Shown: positions 42,398 to 50,613, counted from the first letter of the stretch. The stretch: 64,000 nt of DNA from Nocardiopsis quinghaiensis (GCF_008638365.1 NZ_ML703338.1:62001-126000), one strand, 5' to 3'. Made by a program: numbers and translations. The notes: generated by a model not told the origin, from the sequence alone.

Positions 42398-44515
42398 GTG
42401 GAACAGACCAATCACAACTTCCTCAACGGGGGAGGCCAGGCCGGGATCTCCGACCGGATGCGCGACCTGCTCTCCCAGGCGGCTCAGGAGCACGTCTCCG
42501 ACCAGAAGTCGCAGGGCGCCGTCAGTGAGGAGATGCGCCAGCGCCTCGAAGGCATGGAATGGCTGCTCCGCGAACTGCGCGAGCGCGAACTCGCCTCCCT
42601 CTCCGAGTCGGTCGCCACGGTCAACAGCCGCGTCGACGACTTCCTGGCCCGTCCGCCGGAATGGGCCGAGACCCTGGCCGAGCACATAGAGGTCGTCGGC
42701 CAGCAGGTCAAGCCCCTGTCGGACCTGCCTTCCCTGCGTGCGGACACCAACCGCGTCGCGGGGCACCTGGACACCGCGCTCACCCGCCTTCAGCGGATGG
42801 CCGAGACCGGCAACCGCACCGCCGAGCAGGTCACCGAGCTCGGGGAGCGCCTCAACGGGCTGAGCGACACCTTCGGGGAGCGCCTGGACGCCCTCGACAC
42901 CGCGCTCGCCTCCCTCACCGCCAAGACCGAGGCCGTCGAGACGTCGCTGTCGGCGCTGTCGAAGGCCTCCGACAGCCGCCACGAGGCCCTCACCACCGGG
43001 CTGGCCGAGAGCCGCACCGAGCTGACCGAGGCCCTCGCGAGCGGGAGGGCGGAGATCGCCGAGGCCCTGTCCGAGGGCCGCACCGAGCTGGCCGAGGCCG
43101 TCGCCGCCAGCCGCGAGAGCCTCACCTCCGCCGTCAACGAGAGCCGCGAGGCCCTCACCGCGGCCGACACCCGGCTGAGCGAGTCCGTCACCGCCAGGCT
43201 GGAGGAGACCTCCGTCGAGCTGAGCACGCTCGTCGAGGAGCGCACCGACCGGCTGCGCACCTCCTTCGAGGAGCGCACCGCCGAGCAGCACAAGACCCTG
43301 CTGTCCCGCCTGCAGGAGAACACCGGCGAGCTGGGCGAGCGCACCACCGCCCTGGCCGAGGAGCTGGGCGCTCTGGCCACCGCCTCCGGCGAGCGCCACG
43401 AGGCCCTCGCCACCAAGCTCACCGAGAGCGTCGGCCACCTCAGCACCCAGGCCGAGGAGAACAACGCCGAGACCACCGCGGCCGTCGCCGACGTCACAGG
43501 CTCGCTCGCCAAGCTGCGGGAGAAGCACGAGTCGTCGCTCACCGAGCTGCGCACCCACCTGCGCCAGCGCCTGACCGAGCTCAACGAGCAGATGGAGCTG
43601 GGCCGCACCGAGACCCGGGAGCACGCCGAGGCCACCTCCGAGCGGCTGCGCGAGGCGATGGCCGAGCGCACCGACGCCCTGGGCACGCGGATCACCGAGG
43701 ACGCCGAGCGCGTCACCGCCGACTTCGCCGAACTGCGGGAGTCCGTCCGTGAGAACGGCGACAGGCTCTCCACCGAGTCCGAGGAGCGCTCGCAGGCGCT
43801 GACCGAGACGCTCACCGAGCAGGTGGAGGCTCACCGGACGGCCCTGGACGAGCGGCTGGAGCGCCAGCGCGAGTCGATCACCGGCAAGGTCGACAACCAC
43901 CTGTCGCAGATCACCGGCAAGGTGGACCACGAGCTGGGCCGCCTCACCGACCGCTTCGACACCTTCGAGGGCCACTTCGAGGGGAGCTTCGAGAGCGTCG
44001 AGGGCAAGATCGACCGCATCGACGGCCGTATCGACGGCGTCAACGGACGCCTGGACGGCCTGGACGGCCGGGTCAACGGGGTCGAGGGCCAGTTCGAGGG
44101 CGTCAGCGGGCACTTCGAGGGCGTGGACGGCCGCATGGAGGCCCTCGACGACCGGTTGGAGGCGCTCAACCAGCGGCTCAACCAGCTGCCGCAGACCATG
44201 GAGGTCAGCGAGCTGCACCGCCGCCTGACCGAGCTGGTGGACCGGCCGCAGCTGGACCACAGCGGCAGGCTGGACGAGATCGACGAGCACGTCACCTCGT
44301 CCGTGACGCCGGTGCTGCGCGAGCTCAAGCAGCGTCCGGACCGGCACGAGATGGAGGAGACCGTCACCGAGGCGGTCGAGAACTCCCACGACGACATCAC
44401 CAAGCGGTTCACCTCCCTGGAGGAGACCGTGCTGGCCCTGGCCGAGGCGCTGCTGCGCCCGGGGCGGGACGGCAAGAAGAAGCGCCGCCACGACGATGAC
44501 GAGGACGACGAGTAG
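42398..44515 (+). CDS. Long coiled-coil protein, possibly cytoskeletal
   Basis: A 705-residue soluble protein, almost entirely helical. From residue ~120 to 520 it is a nearly unbroken coiled coil rich in Glu, Ala, Thr, Leu and Arg, with recurring SR[ET]xLTEA and ERTxxL patterns. About 530-600 is a strict 7-residue repeat (IDGRIDGVNGRLDGLDGRV), then more coil. It ends in a basic-then-acidic tail (GKKKRRHDDDEDDE). No signal peptide, membrane helix or enzyme motif is seen. GTG has AAGGAG at 8 nt. It may be a structural filament or polarity protein like those of filamentous actinomycetes, or a nucleoid or surface scaffold. I do not recognise an exact family. Confidence 0.75.
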   Translation: MEQTNHNFLNGGGQAGISDRMRDLLSQAAQEHVSDQKSQGAVSEEMRQRLEGMEWLLRELRERELASLSESVATVNSRVDDFLARPPEWAETLAEHIEVVGQQVKPLSDLPSLRADTNRVAGHLDTALTRLQRMAETGNRTAEQVTELGERLNGLSDTFGERLDALDTALASLTAKTEAVETSLSALSKASDSRHEALTTGLAESRTELTEALASGRAEIAEALSEGRTELAEAVAASRESLTSAVNESREALTAADTRLSESVTARLEETSVELSTLVEERTDRLRTSFEERTAEQHKTLLSRLQENTGELGERTTALAEELGALATASGERHEALATKLTESVGHLSTQAEENNAETTAAVADVTGSLAKLREKHESSLTELRTHLRQRLTELNEQMELGRTETREHAEATSERLREAMAERTDALGTRITEDAERVTADFAELRESVRENGDRLSTESEERSQALTETLTEQVEAHRTALDERLERQRESITGKVDNHLSQITGKVDHELGRLTDRFDTFEGHFEGSFESVEGKIDRIDGRIDGVNGRLDGLDGRVNGVEGQFEGVSGHFEGVDGRMEALDDRLEALNQRLNQLPQTMEVSELHRRLTELVDRPQLDHSGRLDEIDEHVTSSVTPVLRELKQRPDRHEMEETVTEAVENSHDDITKRFTSLEETVLALAEALLRPGRDGKKKRRHDDDEDDE

Positions 44516-44523
44516 GCCGCCGT

Positions 44524-44545
44524 CCGCCCGGTGACCACCGGGCGG
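44524..44545. terminator. First of two tandem hairpins after the coiled-coil gene
   Basis: CCGCCCGGTG and its complement separated by 2 nt, 9 bp past the stop. Confidence 0.6.
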
Positions 44546-44558
44546 GCACGGACCGGTG

Positions 44559-44592
44559 AGGGGCCGGGGCGCCGCGGGGCGCCCCGGCCCCT
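44559..44592. terminator. Bidirectional terminator
   Basis: Perfect 15-bp stem (44559-44573 with 44578-44592) with a 4-nt loop, between the convergent coiled-coil and oxidoreductase genes. Confidence 0.8.
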
Positions 44593-44609
44593 TCGCCTGT
44601 CCGGAGGCG

Positions 44610-45578
44610 TCAGACCGTGAAGACGATCTTGCCGAACTGCTCCCCGTCGGCCATGGCCTGGAAGCCCTCCTTCGCCCTCGCCAGGGGCAGCACCCGGTCG
44701 ATCTCGGGGCGCACGCCCGTGCGGGCGCACATCCGGGCCAGGGAGTCCAGCTCCTGCTTGGTGCCCATGGTGGAGCCGATGACCCTCAACTGGAGGAAGA
44801 ACACCCGGTTGAGCTCGGCCGGGGGCGCGTCCCCGCTGGTGGCGCCGCAGGTGATCACGGCGCCGCCCGGCTTCAGGGAGCGCAGGGAGTGCGCCCAGGT
44901 GGCCTGGCCGACCGAGTCGAAGACCGCGTCCACCCTCTCCGGCAGGCGCTCACCCGTGGGCAGTGCCGCGTGGGCGCCCAGGGAGAGGGCCCTGGTCCGC
45001 TTCTCCTCGCTGCGGCTGGTGGCGTAGACGCGGTGCCCGACCTGCGCCGCCAGGCGGATGAGCGCCCCGGCCACCCCTCCCCCGGCGCCCTGCACCAGCA
45101 CCGTAGAACCGGGCCGCAGGTCAGCCTTGCCGAAGAGCATGCTGTAGGCGGTGAGCCACGCGGTGGGCAGGCAGGCGGCCTCCTCGAAGGTCAGCTCCGC
45201 CGGTTTGGGCACCAGGTTGCCGCGGGGCACCAGGACCCTCTCGGCGAAGGTGCCGTCGTGGACCTCCGAGAGCAGGGAGCGATGGGGATCGCGGGTCTCG
45301 TCGCCGCCCCCGGTGGACGGGTCCCCGATCACCCCGTGCACGATGACCTCGTCGCCGTCCTCGTCCACCCCGGCGGCGTCGCAGCCCAGGACCATGGGCA
45401 GGCTCTTCTCGCTGAGCCCGACCCCGCGCAGGCTCCACAGGTCGTGGTGGTTGAGGGAGGCGGCCCTGACGTCGACCGTCGTCCACCCCTCGCGGGGCCC
45501 GGGGTCGGGGCGCTCGCCCGCCTCCAGGCCGGAGACGGGGTCCTCGGGTGCGATGCGTGCTGCGGTGATAGCGAACAT
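44610..45578 (-). CDS. Medium-chain (zinc-type) alcohol dehydrogenase / quinone reductase
   Basis: A 322-residue MDR-superfamily NAD(P)H oxidoreductase. The N-terminal GroES-like fold has VDVRAASLNHHDLWSLRG and MVLGCDAAGVDEDGDEV. The nucleotide-binding domain has VLVQGAGGGVAGALIRLA. GNLVPKPAELTFEEAACLPTAWLTAY is typical of the family. The structural zinc cysteine cluster is absent, which fits a quinone reductase-like member rather than a classic alcohol dehydrogenase. The substrate is unknown. It forms a minus-strand run with the next two genes but with gaps of 58 bp and 9 bp. Confidence 0.85.
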   Translation of the reverse strand: MFAITAARIAPEDPVSGLEAGERPDPGPREGWTTVDVRAASLNHHDLWSLRGVGLSEKSLPMVLGCDAAGVDEDGDEVIVHGVIGDPSTGGGDETRDPHRSLLSEVHDGTFAERVLVPRGNLVPKPAELTFEEAACLPTAWLTAYSMLFGKADLRPGSTVLVQGAGGGVAGALIRLAAQVGHRVYATSRSEEKRTRALSLGAHAALPTGERLPERVDAVFDSVGQATWAHSLRSLKPGGAVITCGATSGDAPPAELNRVFFLQLRVIGSTMGTKQELDSLARMCARTGVRPEIDRVLPLARAKEGFQAMADGEQFGKIVFTV

Positions 45579-45636
45579 AACCCGAAGCCAACCACGGCGA
45601 CCGAACCCGGTTCCACCCCGGGAGGGGCCAGCCCCC

Positions 45637-46092
45637 CTACGGATCCGTCGGCTTCCGCCCCGCCTCGAAGTGCCGCCTGTACCGGTCCAGCGCCTCCCCC
45701 ATCACGTCCTCGGAGAGGTAGGCGATCGGCCGGACGTCGTCCAGGAGCGGTTCGTGGTCCGGGCCGTGGGCGACGGTGCGCCCCTGGAGCACCCACCCGC
45801 ACCGCTCCGGGTCCTCCTCCACCAGAGAGGCGTACTTGCGGACCTGGCGGGCGAGCCAGTCCTCCAGCGGACGGGTCCACCAGGGCTCCGGCGTCAGGAC
45901 GGTGACCGAGAGCCCGGGGAGTTCGAGCCCGCTCTCGTAGTCCTTGCTCACCGAACGGCGGTCCTGGTCGGGACCGTCGGAGTAGCGCAGGTAGAGGCGG
46001 TCGCGCCCGGAGACGAGCTCCGCCAGTCCGGCCAGGCCGGTGACGGTCGGCAGGGGTGTCCGCGCGCCGTCGCGCTGAGAGGTCGCGTCCAT
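45637..46092 (-). CDS. Uncharacterised actinobacterial protein (DUF6098-like)
   Basis: A 151-residue soluble protein. Features are LYLRYSDGPDQDRR, SKDYESGLELPGLSVTVLTP, the Trp-rich EPWWTRPLEDWLARQVRKY, and GPDHEPLLDDVRPIAYLSE. These match, as I recall it, a small actinobacterial family annotated DUF6098, with no known function. No catalytic motif or membrane helix. It starts 9 bp downstream of the Nudix gene, so it is probably co-transcribed with it. Confidence 0.6.
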   Translation of the reverse strand: MDATSQRDGARTPLPTVTGLAGLAELVSGRDRLYLRYSDGPDQDRRSVSKDYESGLELPGLSVTVLTPEPWWTRPLEDWLARQVRKYASLVEEDPERCGWVLQGRTVAHGPDHEPLLDDVRPIAYLSEDVMGEALDRYRRHFEAGRKPTDP

Positions 46093-46101
46093 ACGGCCCG
46101 A

Positions 46102-46854
46102 CTACCCCGGTCGGCGCGGACCGACACGAGCCTGTCCGGCGACGTCGCCGGAGCGCAGGAGCGGCGGGTACAGCTCCCGGGCGCCGCCGAACCGGTACAG
46201 GGCGGCGGGACGCCCCGCCTCGGCGGCGCGGCGCTCGCCCGTGGGCTCCACGAACCCCGCCGTCCTGGTGACCTTGCGGCGGAAGTTGCTGGGGTCCAGG
46301 GCGATCCCCCAGATCACCTCGTAGACCCGGCGCAGGTCGCTGATGGTGAAGGGCTCCCGGCAGAAGCTCACGGCCACGGTGGTGTACTCCAGCTGGGAGC
46401 GCGCGCTCTCGACCGCGTCGGCCAGGATCCGGCCGTGGTCGAAGGAGAGGCCGAAGCCCGGGTCGAGTGCCCTGTCGGCCGGCACCCACACGGCGTCGGC
46501 CGCGTCGGTCCCCGCGACGGGAACGGGCAGGTCCGGCCCCAGCGCCAGGTAGGCCACGGTGATCACCCGGCCCCTCGGATCGCGGCCCGGGTCGCCGTAA
46601 GCCCCCAGCTGTGCCAGGTGCAGCGTGCGCCCGTCCAGTCCGGTCTCCTCGCGCAGCTCGCGAAGGGCCGCCCCGTCCAGGCCCTCGTCCGGCCGCACGT
46701 ACCCGCCCGGTAGCGCGCTGCGGCCGAGGAAGGGGGCCTTGCCGCGTTCGACCAGGAGCACCTGGAGGGCGTCGCCACGGACGGTGAAGATGACGAGGTC
46801 GACCGTCACGGAGACCGGAAACCGGGGCATCTCGGGCGCTACTGCGGTGTTCAT
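46102..46854 (-). CDS. Nudix-domain regulator (NrtR-like)
   Basis: A 250-residue protein with an N-terminal Nudix domain and a C-terminal winged-helix domain (FTISDLRRVYEVIWGIALDPSNFRRKVTRT), the NrtR layout. NrtR proteins repress NAD-metabolism genes and bind ADP-ribose. The Nudix box here is complete (GGYVRPDEG, then RELREETGL), so hydrolase activity is possible; many NrtRs have lost it. The ATG follows GAGGGG directly with no spacer, so translation may be leaderless. It is divergent from a membrane-protein gene, and paired inverted boxes lie in the shared promoter. Confidence 0.82.
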   Translation of the reverse strand: MNTAVAPEMPRFPVSVTVDLVIFTVRGDALQVLLVERGKAPFLGRSALPGGYVRPDEGLDGAALRELREETGLDGRTLHLAQLGAYGDPGRDPRGRVITVAYLALGPDLPVPVAGTDAADAVWVPADRALDPGFGLSFDHGRILADAVESARSQLEYTTVAVSFCREPFTISDLRRVYEVIWGIALDPSNFRRKVTRTAGFVEPTGERRAAEAGRPAALYRFGGARELYPPLLRSGDVAGQARVGPRRPG

Positions 46855-46871
46855 CCCCTCAACCTACTAAA

Positions 46872-46917
46872 AGTCTACTTGACCAAAACCATGGACTTCA
46901 TTATGGTCAGTTTGACT
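46872..46917. promoter_or_regulatory. Inverted pair of 14-bp boxes in a divergent promoter
   Basis: AGTCTACTTGACCA (46872-46885) on the plus strand and AGTCAAACTGACCA on the minus strand (46904-46917) match at 11 of 14 positions and face each other across 18 bp. They sit midway between the Nudix regulator and the divergent membrane-protein gene, a likely operator for the regulator. Confidence 0.45.
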
Positions 46918-46971
46918 AGAAAAGTCTTCGAGATGCCACGGACCCACCGGAACGCACGCGGGGAGCACGTC

Positions 46972-47679
46972 TTGACGGAGTTCATACTCGGGATCACCAG
47001 TTCGCTGGTGGCGACGGGCGCGGCCCTCGGGCTCGGGTGGCTGCTGTCCCGGCGGGCCCGGTGGTGGCTCCTGGCGGTGGTCTCCGGGCTCAGCGGCCTC
47101 GGAGCCCTGCGGGTCCACCGGCACCAGGACGACGCGAAGCCGGCGCTCTCCGAGGAGATCGGACGGGCGCGCTGGCTGCGCGTCATGGTCGGGCGGGGGA
47201 ACGAGCTCACCCGGGACGGCTTCGCGCCGCTGTGGACCGGCGGAGGACGGCCGCCGGACTCCGTCCGGGTGCTCCTGCCCGACCCCTCCCGCCCCGCGTA
47301 CGGCGGTTCCCCGGGCGCCTCCGACGCGGAGGAGAACTGGCTGGCGCGGAGGGAGCGCGAACTCATGGAGGTCGATCCCGGCTTCGGCCCCGGCCTGCTC
47401 TCCGAGCAGGTGCTCGCCAACTTCCGCTACCTGGCCGAGGCGACGCGGGGAGCGGAGAACACAGAGATCCGCTTCTACGACCTCCCGAACCTGTACCGGA
47501 TCATCGCCACCGACAACACCGCCTTCATCACGCTCTACGAGAGCGCCGTACACGGACGTCACTCGCCGTGTATCGTCGCGCACCGATCGGGCAGCCTGTA
47601 CGACTTCGCGCTGCGGATCTTCGACACCGCCTGGGACTCCGCGCGGGCCCCCGGCAGCGCCCCCTCCCCGGGCTCCTGA
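46972..47679 (+). CDS. Two-helix membrane protein with C-terminal sensor-like domain
   Basis: A 235-residue protein not matched to a named family. Two N-terminal hydrophobic helices (about residues 3-24 and 30-47) are followed by a soluble domain. That domain begins VRVLLPDPSRPAY, continues with a helix LLSEQVLANFRYLAEA, and ends in strands EIRFYDLPNLYRIIATDNTAFITLYES, SPCIVAHRSGSLYDFAL and FDTAW. The strand pattern recalls phospholipase D-like or DUF5919-type sensor domains of prokaryotic conflict systems, but the catalytic HKD motif is missing. TTG 46972 is supported by GGGGAG 6 nt upstream. It lies 125 bp upstream of the membrane protein/nucleosidase pair on the same strand and may belong to that cassette. 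Confidence 0.6.
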   Translation: MTEFILGITSSLVATGAALGLGWLLSRRARWWLLAVVSGLSGLGALRVHRHQDDAKPALSEEIGRARWLRVMVGRGNELTRDGFAPLWTGGGRPPDSVRVLLPDPSRPAYGGSPGASDAEENWLARRERELMEVDPGFGPGLLSEQVLANFRYLAEATRGAENTEIRFYDLPNLYRIIATDNTAFITLYESAVHGRHSPCIVAHRSGSLYDFALRIFDTAWDSARAPGSAPSPGS

Positions 47680-47804
47680 GGTCACCTGGGCCCACTGCCG
47701 GAAAGACCACTCAGGAGTGGACCAGTGCCCCGCTTCCACACCCTCCAGCCATCCGCCACCGGACACCGGCGCCTCCGTGTGGCCGGAGCCCGAAGGAGCT
47801 TGCC

Positions 47805-49661
47805 GTGATCCCACGAGAAACCGAGCAGAACGGACAGGGCACCGTCCCACCCGTCACCGCGCACAGTATCGAGGCGGTGGCCGGAGCCCCCGACACGCGC
47901 GACGCCACCTCACTGCTGAGCTACGCGGCCTGGACGGACGCCGCCTTCCGTGCCGACGTGATCAGGGAACGGGTGGAGAACCCCCATCGAACCCCGGCCC
48001 GAGAACCCGGTCTGGACGCCGAAGCGGTCGTCGAGGAGTGCAGGAGGGCCCGCAACGTCCGGGCGATCGCGGGAGCCGGCTTCATCGGGGCCGCCCTCGT
48101 CCTTGTGCCGTTCAACCTCCCCGCCGCCCTCACCGCCCTTCTGACCGCCCTCCTGGCCGTCCTCCTGGGTCCGGCCGCGCCGTACCGTGCCGTACTCGTC
48201 GGCGGGCGGCCCCCCGGGAACGTCCTCGGCTGGCTGGTCCTCACGGTCATCGCCTGCGTCGTCGGCCTCTACTTCGTCTGGCCCTACTTCTCCGGGCTCC
48301 TGAGCGCACCGTCCCCGGGTTCCGGGGTCGAGGCCCTGCCCGAAGGGTACGACCGGCTGCCCGATCCCGACGCGGACACGTACGGCAGCGCGGTGGGCGG
48401 CCTGATCCCCTTCTGGCTGGCCCTCCTGCTCCTGCTCGCCGTCACCGTGGGCATCGGCTACTGGATGCGGTCGAGGACCAACATCACGCTCAACTCCATC
48501 CGGGAACACGCGGAGACGCCCTGGAGGAGCAGCGGTGTCGGCACCGTACCGGTGGCCTTCTACAACGGCTTCATGCCCTTCGTGGGAACCGGTGTGCATC
48601 ACGGCTCCTGGCCGGTGACACTCGAACTGGCCCCCCTCGAAAAGGACCGACCCCATGCGCCGGAGGAGCCGGCCGGCACCGCGGACCCCGCCGCGGTCCT
48701 CTCCACCGCCCCGGACGGGCACTCCGGGGACGACCCCGCCCGGAAGGCCCCGTCCGTGACCGACGCGGCCCTGGTCGAGGGCCTCTACGCCAGGCTGCGC
48801 ACGGAGCTGCCCAAGCTCTCCGGTACCGAGGAGGTGCGGAGCGGAACCCGGCGCGAGGTCGAGGTGGCCGACTGCGTCTTCCTCCCCGGCCTGCGGCAGG
48901 ACGACGTCACGGACCTGGTCCCGGTGCTGGTCGACCCCGACCGGCGGAAGCTCCGCGAGGAGTGGGTCAGCGGGCTCGCCGGCGCCTCCCACGAGCGGGT
49001 CAGGCATTTCCTTGAGGTCGGGGTCAGCATGTGGGAGGGCCAGATCGTGGTGACGGCCTTCGTCCGGCTGTCCGTCCGGGGCGGTCTGCTGCACATCGAG
49101 GGCGAGACCATGATCCTGCCCCCGGTCTCGCGCGAATACCGGATTCCCTCCGACCCGCTTCCCACGGATCTGGAGCCGGGGGACATGCCGCAGCTGCTCT
49201 GGGAGTCCTTCCTCGGCGTCGTGAACGACCTCTGGAACAACTCCGCCGAAACCGCGGCCTGGCTCCGGTCCAGGTACGCCGCAGACAGGAACCGCGGAAA
49301 GCACGACCGGGCCCGGGAGCACGGGGAGTTCTTCGACTACTCCCCCCGGATGGGCCTCCGGGAGCGCTCGGCCACAGGAAAGTTCCAGCAGCTGTTCCAG
49401 TCGCACGACGTCCGCCGTGTCACCAGGGGCATCCAGGGCAAGGTGCTGTCCTGCGTGCTGGACGTGCTCAAGGAGGCGGGCTACGACACCGGAGAGGTCT
49501 CCCAGGTCATCCAGAACATCCACACCAACTACAACAGCCAGGTGTTCGGCGGACAGCAGAACATCACCGGCCCGAACGCCAACGTCGCCGAGACCACCTT
49601 CAACTCCCCGGGGCACGGGACGGCTGGTCCCAAGGACACGGGCGTGAGGACGACGAAGTGA
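47805..49661 (+). CDS. Multi-pass membrane protein with C-terminal shared motif
   Basis: A 618-residue protein of unknown family. An N-terminal soluble part is followed by hydrophobic segments at about 84-125 (two helices), 138-165 and 200-225. A large cytoplasmic region follows, including ALVEGLYARLRTELPKL, VADCVFLPGLRQDDVTDLVPVLVD and GKVLSCVLDVLKEAGYD. Residues ~577-600 hold the motif QVFGGQQNITGPNANV then TTFN, repeated almost exactly at the start of the next protein. GTG 47805 has AAGGAG at 6 nt. The stop overlaps the next start (GTGA), so the two are translationally coupled. I infer a membrane sensor or anchor that recruits the downstream enzyme through the motif. Confidence 0.7.
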   Translation: MIPRETEQNGQGTVPPVTAHSIEAVAGAPDTRDATSLLSYAAWTDAAFRADVIRERVENPHRTPAREPGLDAEAVVEECRRARNVRAIAGAGFIGAALVLVPFNLPAALTALLTALLAVLLGPAAPYRAVLVGGRPPGNVLGWLVLTVIACVVGLYFVWPYFSGLLSAPSPGSGVEALPEGYDRLPDPDADTYGSAVGGLIPFWLALLLLLAVTVGIGYWMRSRTNITLNSIREHAETPWRSSGVGTVPVAFYNGFMPFVGTGVHHGSWPVTLELAPLEKDRPHAPEEPAGTADPAAVLSTAPDGHSGDDPARKAPSVTDAALVEGLYARLRTELPKLSGTEEVRSGTRREVEVADCVFLPGLRQDDVTDLVPVLVDPDRRKLREEWVSGLAGASHERVRHFLEVGVSMWEGQIVVTAFVRLSVRGGLLHIEGETMILPPVSREYRIPSDPLPTDLEPGDMPQLLWESFLGVVNDLWNNSAETAAWLRSRYAADRNRGKHDRAREHGEFFDYSPRMGLRERSATGKFQQLFQSHDVRRVTRGIQGKVLSCVLDVLKEAGYDTGEVSQVIQNIHTNYNSQVFGGQQNITGPNANVAETTFNSPGHGTAGPKDTGVRTTK

Positions 49662-49738
49662 ACGGCGACACGGGCGACGGCCACGGCGGCCAGGTGTTCG
49701 GCGGACAGCAGAACATCACCGGCCCGAACGCCAACGTC
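49537..49738 (+). repeat. Identical 50-bp block shared by two adjacent genes
   Basis: 49537-49586, near the 3' end of the membrane-protein gene, and 49689-49738, near the 5' end of the nucleosidase gene, are identical over 50 bp. Similarity continues through ACCACCTTCAACT. Both copies are read in the same frame sense and encode the shared motif. The copies are 152 bp apart. Confidence 0.9.
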
Positions 49739-50590
49739 ATCGGAACCACCTTCAACTGGAAGCCCTCCGCTCCCGCACCGCCCCCGGCCGCCCGGCCCGG
49801 TTTCCGGGAGCGCCTCCAGGACGGGAGCGGCGCCGTGGCGGACGCGGTGGTGATCACGGCGCTCGCCGCCGAGTACGCGGCGGTGGACAGGCACCTGTCC
49901 GAGCCGTTCGGTGAGGTGAACGCACGCGGGACGCTGTTCCGCACCGGCACCCTGCTCGGCTCCCACAGGACCCGCCGGGTCGCCCTGGCCGAGGTCGGCC
50001 CGGGCAACGTCGACACGGGCGTCCAGGTGGAGAGGGCTCTCACGGCCTTCGACCCCGGAGTGCTCCTGTTCGTCGGAGTCGCCGGCGGGCTCAAGAAGGA
50101 CGTGCGGCTCGGCGACGTCGTGGTCGCCGACGCGGTCTACGACTACGAGACGGGCAAGGACGGCGAGGAGGACTTTCGCCCCCGGGCCAAGACCGCGGCC
50201 CCCTCCCACGACGCCGTGCAGCGGGCCAGGGAGGTGGCCGCACGCGGTGAGTGGCGGCGGCGGGCGCTGTCCGGTCCGCTACCGGACGCGCCCCGCGCCT
50301 TCGTCAAGCCGATCGCGGCGGGCAGCACGGTCGTGGGCCACGAGCGCTCGCGCACCGCCGAGCGCCTGCGGCGCTACTGCGGGGACGCGCTTGCTGTGGA
50401 GATGGAGGGCTACGGGTTCCTGCGCGGCGCCCACCTGGCCTTCGGCACCCACGCCCTCGTGGTCCGGGGGATCTCGGACATGCTCAGCGACAAGACCGAG
50501 GGCTCCGACCGCCTGTGGCAGCCCATCGCCGCCGCGCACGCGGCCGCCTTCGCCTGTGAGTTCCTGGACCTGTTCTCCCCCGGGAAGTAA
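49658..50590 (+). CDS. Nucleoside phosphorylase/nucleosidase-superfamily protein with N-terminal motif
   Basis: A 310-residue protein. Residues 12-27 are QVFGGQQNITGPNANV, shared with the C-terminus of the upstream protein. A Pro-rich linker leads into a PNP_UDP/MTAN-type domain from about residue 59: VVITALAAEYAAVDRHL, EVGPGNVDTG, LFVGVAGGLKKDVRLGDVVV, the ribose-binding VEMEGYGFL, and RGISDMLSDKTEG with the catalytic Asp. All key residues are kept. Such domains are effectors in fungal NLRs and in bacterial anti-phage systems, where some cleave ATP or related nucleotides. GTG overlaps the upstream stop. A strong terminator follows. An immune or signalling effector role is inferred. Confidence 0.82.
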   Translation: MNGDTGDGHGGQVFGGQQNITGPNANVIGTTFNWKPSAPAPPPAARPGFRERLQDGSGAVADAVVITALAAEYAAVDRHLSEPFGEVNARGTLFRTGTLLGSHRTRRVALAEVGPGNVDTGVQVERALTAFDPGVLLFVGVAGGLKKDVRLGDVVVADAVYDYETGKDGEEDFRPRAKTAAPSHDAVQRAREVAARGEWRRRALSGPLPDAPRAFVKPIAAGSTVVGHERSRTAERLRRYCGDALAVEMEGYGFLRGAHLAFGTHALVVRGISDMLSDKTEGSDRLWQPIAAAHAAAFACEFLDLFSPGK

Positions 50591-50613
50591 CTCAGGGGAA
50601 GGCGGTGGTGGAA

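Noticed and set aside
42269..44491. Long minus-strand open frame opposite the coiled-coil gene
   Set aside because: Low-complexity shadow caused by the repetitive GC-rich codons of the real gene. The plus-strand gene has a good ribosome binding site and start.
47037..47804. Longer version of the 618-residue membrane protein
   Set aside because: The extra residues are Arg/Pro-rich shadow of the preceding gene. GTG 47805 has AAGGAG at the right distance.
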